Source of the DNA: an uncultured Eubacteriales bacterium
GTDB taxonomy: Bacteria; Bacillota; Clostridia; Oscillospirales; Acutalibacteraceae
Length of the DNA: 6,090 nucleotides
Direction of reading: 5' to 3'
Assembly: GCA_900322105.1 (NCBI GenBank)
Contig: ONYV01000079.1
Location: forward strand, 1-6,090
Positions within the stretch are counted from its first letter, which is position 1. Every line of letters starts with the position of its first letter. The position numbers and the translations under genes were made by a program. Below the pieces are notes generated by a model. That model did not search any database. It saw only the letters and a program-made list of their open reading frames with translations, and was not told the DNA's origin. Below, in pieces: positions 1 through 4,733 of this stretch.

Positions 1-9
1 GCTTGCATA

Positions 10-85
10 TTTTCCGTCATCTTGCACAAAAATCCCTCGACATACGTCAGTATGCCTTCGGAATTTCTGTACAATCTGACGAAAA
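10..85 (-). repeat. 76-nt long imperfect palindrome, probable structured RNA or repeat element
   Basis: Two 36-nt arms (10-45 and 50-85) flank a 4-nt loop (46-49). I count 31 pairs in four helices: 10-14/81-85, 16-19/77-80, 22-36/60-74 and 39-45/50-56. Four pairs (25/71, 29/67, 34/62, 40/55) are A-C mismatches in a plus-strand RNA but G-U wobbles in a minus-strand RNA. The two internal loops become G-A/A-G mismatches on the minus strand, a stable arrangement. The RNA is therefore probably read in the minus direction, in the 3' region of the Ig-domain gene. No U-run follows the hairpin on either strand, so it is not a classical intrinsic terminator. It resembles dispersed intergenic palindromes of Clostridia, but copy number cannot be seen here. 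Confidence 0.7.
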
Positions 86-174
86 ATCTGACAGCGCATG
101 TGCGGCACTATCTTTGTGCGGTATTGCCTTGTCTTTTCTGCGTAATACGACACTTTTCCGGTTCCCGAGGAAAT

Positions 175-2616
175 CTATTGAATGACGACAGCCTGTGAGA
201 ACAACTCTTTATATCTGGTGCGGAAGAGGTCTTTGTTATAAGCGGCGATCGTGCCGGAGGTGGGGTCGGCGGTATAGACGGTGCTGCCAACACAGCCGAG
301 CAGCGCCATGCAGTGTTCGTTCGCATACCATGTGACGGTCGTACCAACGGTGGTGTCCCATGTAGCGGAGTAATGCCCCTCCTGCAGATCAATTGTCGTC
401 CAGACGATGACAGGAATGCCGTTTTCGGTGAAGTTGAAAAGATTGTCAAACTCCATGCCTTTCAGTTCGGTGGCTCTGAGTGAGGAATGCTGTTCGGTAA
501 GATATTCGTTTGCCGCCTCTACGATGACGGGCGCATAACAGCCGTAGGAATATACGCTTCTCGGCTCTCCTGCAAAGGCGACTCGGAAATCGGTTTCCCA
601 TGCGTTGCCCTTGTCGAGGTATTCGTCCGACATGGTGAGCTTATCAACATTGAATCCGTAGTAGTTCAGAACAGACGTCAGCGCAGTGACTTCACAGCCT
701 GTGGGGAGTTCGGGATACTGCGGAAGGGGAGTGAAGTTGTTTTGCAGCGGCAGGTTGTAAGAAGGGTCGGTGCGGAGAAGAGCGGTGTCATTTGTAACGG
801 TGATCTGACAGTAGGCGGTCTTTTTGTTAGCAGTTGTGACGCTGATTACAGCGCTGCCGACAGCTTTTGCGCTGACAGTGCCTTCGGGCGTGACAGTGCA
901 GACGTTTGTATTGCTGCTTGCATAGCTGACACCTGCGGAAGTGCCTTTTTCGTTGAAATAGTATTTCAGACGGAAGGTCTGACCCGGTCTCATGATCCTT
1001 TTGTTGACATACAGGCTGATCGAATCGGGTGCTTTTCCGACATTAACGGTGCATACCCCCTTTTTGCCGTTGTAGGCGGTAACGCTGACGGTAGTCACGC
1101 CTGCCGAACGGGCGGTAACAGTACCGTCAGAAGAAATGGTGCAGACAGAGGTGTTGGCGGAAGCATAGCTTAATGCGTGGGAGGCTTGTCCTGAGGGCAG
1201 GATGGTGCTGAGCTTTGCGCTCTCGCCGTCTGTCAGGGTGACAGAGGTGCGGTCAAAGCTGACAGAGGTCGGCGCATTTTTGACAGTGATCGCACAGGAT
1301 GCCGTTACGCCGTTATAGGTGCTTGCCGTAACGGTGGCTGTGCCGATGCCTTTGGCGGAAAGATTGCCGGAGGCATCCACGCTGACGATGTTCTCGTTGC
1401 TTGATGAGAAGTAGCGGTTTTTGGAAGCGTGAGAGCCGTCGATATGGGTGTAAAGACGGAAAGGTTCGTTTTGTCCCAGCGTCAGGCTGTTCTGATCGAG
1501 GGTGATCGCGACAGGCGCTGCTTTGACATAGATCTTGATGTTTGCCGTCACGCCGTTATAGAGCGTTACGGAGATGTTGGCGCTGCCCGGCTTGATGCCT
1601 GTCACAGTGCCGTTATTGCTGACGGCGCAGACAGAGGGGTTGGTGGATGCATAGGTAACAGAATGGGAAGCAGTATATTCGGGCAGGGTCGTGGTAAGAC
1701 GGTAGCTTTCACCAACGCCGATCGCCTGATTATTCGGCGCAAGCGTGACCTTTGACGGTTCTTTCATGACCGTGACAACGCAGGAGGCGCTCTTGCCGTT
1801 ATTGGTTCTTGCCGTAATGGTCGCCTTTCCTAAGCTGACGGCGGTGAGCTTGCCGTTGCTGACAGAAACGATATTGCTGTTGCTGCTGCTCCATGTCAGG
1901 GTCTTGTCATCGGCATCTTCAGGCAGTACTGCGGCATTCATTCCGTAGGTCGAGCCTTGATTCAGAAAAAGTCTTTCGCTTTTGAACGTTACGCTCTCAA
2001 CGGCTACCTTGACGACACAAACACAGTAGCCGAGTACGCCGTCTTCTGTTGAAGCGGCGATGATCGTCATGCCCTTGTTTTTGGCGGTGACGATACCGTT
2101 TCGGACGGAAGCAACAGAGGGTGAAGACGAACTCCACAGCAGGGTGCGGAAGCTGGTGTTGGAGGGTGTGAGGGTCGCTTTCAGGGTGTAGCGCTGACGG
2201 GGCGACATGGTGAAGGTCTTTTCGCTGAGTGTGACCTTATCCGTACCGATCACGCCCTGCACCACACATTTGGAATATACCTTTCCTGCAATGGCGGTAA
2301 TGGTCGCAATACCCTTTTGCAGTACGGTGATATTGCCCTCCTGATCGACGGAGATCACATCGGGCTTGCTGGATTTGTAGCTGATGTTTTTGTACTTCTG
2401 CGAGCCGTTGATGGGAATATAAACGGTCTCTCCGACAGGCAGTGTGACACGCTTTTCGGAAAATTCAAAAGTCGCAGCAGCGCTCGCTGCGGCAGGCGCT
2501 TGTGTTGCTGCCGAAGCGGTCAGCGCAGAGGCAGGGTAGGGACACAAGAGTGTGAAGGCGGCAAGAAGTGAGAGTGACATTTTTTTCAGACGGTTCATTT
2601 TTTGTTTGTGTTTCAA
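175..2616 (-). CDS. Secreted multi-domain protein: seven BIG2 Ig-like repeats plus C-terminal C39-like cysteine peptidase
   Basis: The 813-residue product begins with a lysine-rich n-region and a hydrophobic core (about 13-24), with a likely signal-peptidase site after the ASA at 29-31. An Ala/Thr-rich linker (33-48) follows. Seven Ig-like group 2 domains then lie at roughly 50-120, 126-204, 207-284, 287-365, 368-446, 449-527 and 530-608, each with the usual SSSNxxxVSVxxxGxxTAxxxGxATITA pattern. The C-terminal domain (about 620-813) matches the peptidase C39-like family: Gln633 and Cys641 in PELPTGCEVTAL, His768 in NEHC, and Asp784 in ADP form the expected catalytic set. Ig domains probably hold the enzyme at or beyond the cell surface; the substrate is unknown. 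There is no sortase motif, C-terminal membrane segment, SLH or dockerin module. The drawn start is TTG at 2616; ATG at 2598 (residue 7) is at least as plausible. Neither has a Shine-Dalgarno. It is separated from the upstream aro genes by a terminator-like hairpin. Confidence 0.88.
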   Translation of the reverse strand: MKHKQKMNRLKKMSLSLLAAFTLLCPYPASALTASAATQAPAAASAAATFEFSEKRVTLPVGETVYIPINGSQKYKNISYKSSKPDVISVDQEGNITVLQKGIATITAIAGKVYSKCVVQGVIGTDKVTLSEKTFTMSPRQRYTLKATLTPSNTSFRTLLWSSSSPSVASVRNGIVTAKNKGMTIIAASTEDGVLGYCVCVVKVAVESVTFKSERLFLNQGSTYGMNAAVLPEDADDKTLTWSSSNSNIVSVSNGKLTAVSLGKATITARTNNGKSASCVVTVMKEPSKVTLAPNNQAIGVGESYRLTTTLPEYTASHSVTYASTNPSVCAVSNNGTVTGIKPGSANISVTLYNGVTANIKIYVKAAPVAITLDQNSLTLGQNEPFRLYTHIDGSHASKNRYFSSSNENIVSVDASGNLSAKGIGTATVTASTYNGVTASCAITVKNAPTSVSFDRTSVTLTDGESAKLSTILPSGQASHALSYASANTSVCTISSDGTVTARSAGVTTVSVTAYNGKKGVCTVNVGKAPDSISLYVNKRIMRPGQTFRLKYYFNEKGTSAGVSYASSNTNVCTVTPEGTVSAKAVGSAVISVTTANKKTAYCQITVTNDTALLRTDPSYNLPLQNNFTPLPQYPELPTGCEVTALTSVLNYYGFNVDKLTMSDEYLDKGNAWETDFRVAFAGEPRSVYSYGCYAPVIVEAANEYLTEQHSSLRATELKGMEFDNLFNFTENGIPVIVWTTIDLQEGHYSATWDTTVGTTVTWYANEHCMALLGCVGSTVYTADPTSGTIAAYNKDLFRTRYKELFSQAVVIQ

Positions 2617-2636
2617 TTTTGTGCGTCGATACAGTA

Positions 2637-2671
2637 AAGAAAAGATGCCCCGTTTTCAGGGCTGTTTTCTT
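2637..2671 (-). terminator. Terminator-like hairpin after aroK (may work in both directions)
   Basis: On the minus strand a GC-rich stem GCCCTG/CGGGGC closes an AAAA loop (2647-2662). An A-rich tract before it (AAGAAAA) can pair with the U-rich tract after it (TTTTCTT), with a small internal loop between. This is the usual form of a bidirectional rho-independent terminator. It lies 62 bp past the aroK stop, so it most likely ends the aroE-aroK transcript and separates it from the secreted peptidase gene. If the peptidase gene's promoter lies upstream of it, the same hairpin would act as an attenuator. Confidence 0.65.
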
Positions 2672-2733
2672 CTGTATGACTGACTCCTTTCTGTTATATT
2701 ATTGATATGCATCAAACGGCTTGGTTTAGACCG

Positions 2734-3237
2734 TCAGAGCGCAGACAGGATATCCCGACAGATCTGCATGGGTGAATTGTCGGCATTGATGATGATGTCG
2801 GCGGCGGCACGGTACAGCGGCAGACGCTTTTCATACAGCTCATGCATGGCAATGTCTTTATCAGGACGGTTCAGAAGCGGTCGGGTGGTGTCGTTTTGCA
2901 GACGTTCGGCAACGGCTTCGATCGGGATGTCCAGCAGGAAGATCCTGCCGTTTGCTTTGAGAGAAGCGACGTTTTCGGGGTCGATGACCGTACCGCCGCC
3001 GCAGGCGATCACCAGCCCGTTTTTGGCGCCGAGGGTCTTGGAAGCGCTGCGCTCCAGCATACGAAAATGCGCTTCACCGCTGTCTGCAAATATTTCGGAC
3101 ACGGTCTTTCCCTCCTGTTTTTCGATATAGCGGTCAAGGTCGATAAACGCCATGCCTGCTTTTCGGGAGAGAAGATTGCCGATCGTGCTTTTTCCGCAGC
3201 CCATAAAGCCGCAGAGAATGATATTCTTTCGAGCCAT
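2734..3237 (-). CDS. aroK: Shikimate kinase
   Basis: This 167-residue protein, the normal size for AroK, phosphorylates the 3-hydroxyl of shikimate with ATP in the cytoplasm, the fifth step of the chorismate pathway. The P-loop GFMGCGKST is at 10-18. The DLD at 33-35 and Arg59 (in FRMLE) fit the metal and shikimate sites, and the GGG at 80-82 is the shikimate-binding glycine loop. The lid arginine sits in TRPLL (Arg119), and Arg138 in KRLPLYR matches the family's RxPxY motif. The ATG start is supported by a good ribosome binding site in the 18-bp gap after aroE. The two genes are clearly co-transcribed and catalyse consecutive reactions. No key residue is missing. Naming as aroK rather than aroL is conventional for a single kinase. 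Confidence 0.95.
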   Translation of the reverse strand: MARKNIILCGFMGCGKSTIGNLLSRKAGMAFIDLDRYIEKQEGKTVSEIFADSGEAHFRMLERSASKTLGAKNGLVIACGGGTVIDPENVASLKANGRIFLLDIPIEAVAERLQNDTTRPLLNRPDKDIAMHELYEKRLPLYRAAADIIINADNSPMQICRDILSAL

Positions 3238-3246
3238 ATTGACGTT

Positions 3247-3253
3247 CCCTCCC
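3247..3253 (-). promoter_or_regulatory. Ribosome binding site of aroK
   Basis: The minus strand reads GGGAGGG, 9 nt before the aroK ATG, and lies wholly inside the 18-bp gap after the aroE stop codon. This fixes the aroK start and supports coupled translation of the pair. Confidence 0.8.
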
Positions 3254-3255
3254 GC

Positions 3256-4101
3256 TTATGCAAAATGCTTTTGCTGATACTTGGCGCTGTCCTCGATGAG
3301 CTGCAGGATGTCATCGCTCTGATATTCCGAGCCGTCCCAGATCTTGTGGGCGGCAACAGCCTGACCGACCAGCATTGCCATGCCGCCTGCCGCTTTTGCG
3401 CCGTTTGCAAGGGCGGCTTCTATCAGCTTCGTATGTAAAGGATTATAGATCGCATCAAATACCGCTTTGCTGTTGTCGATCACCTTTCGGGAAACAGGCA
3501 TATGCTCCGTTTGGGGATACATCCCCACGGGTGTGGCGTTGATGAGCAGATCGATCTCTCCTTCGATCTCGTCCATACGGCAGACGCTGACGTTTGTCAG
3601 ATGCAGCTTTTCTTTCAGCTCACGCATCAGCAGCTGTCGGGCGGAAAAGTCTTCTTCTCTTGCGGCGATAGTGATATCACAGCCCGACAGTCCTGCTTCA
3701 AACGCAAAGGTGCGTGCGACGCCTCCGCAGCCGAGGATGACGGTCTTTCCTTTCAGGGGGATGCCGCTGTAGGCAAGGGCGGTCAAAAAGCCGTCAGGGT
3801 CTGTGACGAAGCCTTCTGCCGAGCCGTTTCGGTTGTAAACGGTGTTGACGGTCCCGTAGAGAGCGGCTTTTTGGTCGATCTTGTCAAGGAAGGGAATAAT
3901 CCTTTGCTTGTGGGGAATCGTAATGTTGTAACCCGTCAGGGCGGACAGCGTTTTCATGCTGTTTTTCAGATCCTCGGGCGGAATATCGATGACGGTATAT
4001 TGTCCGCTGCTGCCGCTGAGAGAGAAAAGGCGCTGATGGATAAAAGGCGACATGGTGTGTCCGATGGGGTGACCGATGACAGCAAATGTTCTTTCTGACA
4101 T
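3256..4101 (-). CDS. aroE: Shikimate dehydrogenase (NADP+)
   Basis: The 281-residue protein reduces 3-dehydroshikimate to shikimate. The substrate-binding N-terminal domain carries GHPIGHTMSP (10-19), where Thr16 and Ser18 occupy the usual two-serine positions. Catalytic Lys65 lies in GYNITIPHK, Asn86 in GTVNTV, and catalytic Asp101 in the TDPDGF stretch. The nucleotide-binding domain has the glycine loop GCGGVAR (124-130), Arg148 in the position that usually contacts the NADP phosphate, NATPVGM (188-194) and the closing GGMAMLVGQA (239-248). Odd points are Val99 where the family usually has Asn before TD, and AAREE where NRT/S is usual. Both leave the protein plausibly active. It is the first gene of a two-gene operon with aroK. 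The ATG is chosen because AGAAAGGAAG lies 7 nt upstream. The neighbouring kinase favours AroE over the YdiB or quinate dehydrogenase relatives. Confidence 0.94.
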   Translation of the reverse strand: MSERTFAVIGHPIGHTMSPFIHQRLFSLSGSSGQYTVIDIPPEDLKNSMKTLSALTGYNITIPHKQRIIPFLDKIDQKAALYGTVNTVYNRNGSAEGFVTDPDGFLTALAYSGIPLKGKTVILGCGGVARTFAFEAGLSGCDITIAAREEDFSARQLLMRELKEKLHLTNVSVCRMDEIEGEIDLLINATPVGMYPQTEHMPVSRKVIDNSKAVFDAIYNPLHTKLIEAALANGAKAAGGMAMLVGQAVAAHKIWDGSEYQSDDILQLIEDSAKYQQKHFA

Positions 4102-4108
4102 GGGAGAA

Positions 4109-4118
4109 CTTCCTTTCT
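4109..4118 (-). promoter_or_regulatory. Ribosome binding site of aroE
   Basis: The minus strand reads AGAAAGGAAG, 7 nt before the ATG at 4101, which decides the aroE start. I could not find a convincing sigma-A promoter for aroE. A TATGAT lies in the minus-strand AT-rich stretch around 4150 but lacks a good -35 partner. Confidence 0.75.
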
Positions 4119-4165
4119 GTGCATAAAATGCGGTTTTTGGAGCATAAAATCATAAAATCTGCAAG

Positions 4166-4178
4166 AAATTTGAAATTT
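4166..4178. promoter_or_regulatory. 13-bp perfect palindrome, candidate operator between aroE and acpP
   Basis: AAATTT-G-AAATTT is a perfect odd-centred inverted repeat ending 4 bp before the -35 box of the acpP promoter. It lies about 65 bp upstream of the aroE start codon. The position suits either a regulator binding site or an AT-rich UP element. I do not recognise it as a FapR site, and it only loosely resembles the TTTGA/TCAAA type of the FabT site. Confidence 0.35.
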
Positions 4179-4182
4179 GTGC

Positions 4183-4211
4183 TTGACAAAATACGCATTA
4201 CCTTATAAGAT
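4183..4211 (+). promoter_or_regulatory. Sigma-A promoter of acpP
   Basis: A perfect -35 TTGACA (4183-4188) is followed after 17 bp by -10 TAAGAT (4206-4211). The predicted transcript starts near 4218 and leaves a leader of about 140 nt before acpP, long for a 76-codon housekeeping gene. TATAAG at 4204 is an alternative -10 with a poorer 15-bp spacing. Confidence 0.7.
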
Positions 4212-4270
4212 TTGAGTAGAAGAATTGTGCATGAGCATAACGGATGATTCGTTTGCTGTGTTGTATTGTA

Positions 4271-4296
4271 GCATAAAAGTTCTGCTTTGTCTATGC
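4271..4296 (+). other. Leader hairpin upstream of acpP
   Basis: GCATA (4271-4275) pairs with TATGC (4292-4296), and inside it AAAG (4276-4279) pairs with CTTT (4285-4288) around a 5-nt loop. A 3-nt bulge lies on the 3' side. The structure sits in the predicted acpP leader, about 50 nt before the ribosome binding site. It lacks a U-run, so it is not a terminator. It is AU-rich and only modestly stable, so it may have no function. Confidence 0.3.
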
Positions 4297-4346
4297 CTGC
4301 AATTCAAAACGATCCGGCACAATTTTTGCATATTTCATATTTTTTT

Positions 4347-4354
4347 AGGAGGAG
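4347..4354 (+). promoter_or_regulatory. Strong ribosome binding site of acpP
   Basis: AGGAGGAG is a near-perfect Shine-Dalgarno 6 nt before the ATG, preceded by a run of seven T. It suits the high expression expected of acyl carrier protein and fixes the start. Confidence 0.85.
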
Positions 4355-4360
4355 TTACCA

Positions 4361-4591
4361 ATGGTACTTGAAAAGGTAAAGGCTATTCTTAGCGAGCAGT
4401 TCGGCGTTGAAGAGGACAAGATCACTCCTGAAACATCCCTGATCGATGATCTCGATGCAGATTCTCTGGATGTGGTCGATCTCCTGATGTCTATTGACGA
4501 TGAGTTTGAGGTTGAGGTTCCTGATGAGGAAGTTGAAAACATCAAAACCGTTGACGATCTCGTAAAATACATCGAGAACCACAAGGCTTGA
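4361..4591 (+). CDS. acpP: Acyl carrier protein
   Basis: This 76-residue, strongly acidic protein has the size and sequence of type II fatty-acid synthase ACP. Ser35 in the DADSLD motif (32-37) is the site where 4'-phosphopantetheine is attached by the holo-ACP synthase. Helix I (about 3-15), the acidic helix II starting at Ser35 and the terminal helix around DDLVKYIE (65-72) are all recognisable. In the cytoplasm it carries growing acyl chains between Fab enzymes and to acyltransferases. It stands alone, with its own promoter and terminator, and no fab, plsX or rnc gene is adjacent in the window. It could therefore be the main ACP in a detached position or a second copy. Its sequence looks like a housekeeping ACP, not a polyketide carrier or D-alanyl carrier protein. 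Confidence 0.96.
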   Translation: MVLEKVKAILSEQFGVEEDKITPETSLIDDLDADSLDVVDLLMSIDDEFEVEVPDEEVENIKTVDDLVKYIENHKA

Positions 4592-4617
4592 TCTTTTCAG
4601 AACGTGTAACAGTAAAG

Positions 4618-4650
4618 GCGGCTGCTGTTTCGGCGGCCGCTGATTTTTTT
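4618..4650 (+). terminator. Intrinsic terminator of acpP
   Basis: A 10-bp stem (4618-4627 with 4631-4640, two G-U pairs) closes a TTT loop. It is followed by TGA and seven T (4644-4650). It begins 26 nt after the acpP stop and separates acpP from proS, whose promoter lies just downstream. Confidence 0.92.
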
Positions 4651-4660
4651 CTCTTATCTA

Positions 4661-4689
4661 TTGAAAAATCGTATTCACAGCGATATAAT
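4661..4689 (+). promoter_or_regulatory. Sigma-A promoter of proS
   Basis: TTGAAA (4661-4666) and a perfect TATAAT (4684-4689) are 17 bp apart. The predicted start near 4696 leaves a leader of under 40 nt, too short for a T-box riboswitch, so proS here appears not to be controlled by uncharged tRNA-Pro. Confidence 0.85.
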
Positions 4690-4715
4690 AAAGAACATAT
4701 GAAGTTTTCGTAAAC

Positions 4716-4724
4716 AGGAAAGGA
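4716..4724 (+). promoter_or_regulatory. Ribosome binding site of proS
   Basis: AGGAAAGGA ends 9 nt before the ATG at 4734 and is the only Shine-Dalgarno-like sequence near it. It fixes the start of a gene whose end lies outside the window. Confidence 0.7.
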
Positions 4725-4733
4725 TTGAAAATC

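Noticed and set aside
10..85. Palindrome as an intrinsic terminator for the peptidase gene
   Set aside because: No U-run follows the stem on either strand, and the arms are much longer than a normal terminator.
3..185. Plus-strand reading frame of about 60 codons across the left edge
   Set aside because: It runs through both arms of the palindrome, overlaps the end of the peptidase gene, has no visible ribosome site, and resembles no protein family. It is more likely a by-product of the repeat.
108..449. Minus-strand frame of 113 codons overlapping the 3' end of the peptidase gene
   Set aside because: It lies in another frame of a well-supported domain and shows low-complexity proline/serine composition without a family resemblance.
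487..1755. Long plus-strand frames opposite the Ig repeats (487-1173 and 1429-1755)
   Set aside because: They are antisense to conserved BIG2 domains. Their Gly/Asp/Ala-rich repeats mirror the repeat codons of the real gene.
2677..2677. Small gene beginning at ATA after the orphan Shine-Dalgarno
   Set aside because: ATA is a very rare start, the frame runs through the terminator hairpin and into the peptidase gene in a wrong frame, and the product has no recognisable features. It is kept only as a possible relic.
2842..4098. Plus-strand frames opposite aroK and aroE
   Set aside because: The minus strand encodes full catalytic motifs with ribosome sites and operon spacing. The plus frames have neither.
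4690..4733. T-box or other riboswitch before proS
   Set aside because: Only about 40 nt separate the predicted transcription start and the ATG, with no T-box sequence.
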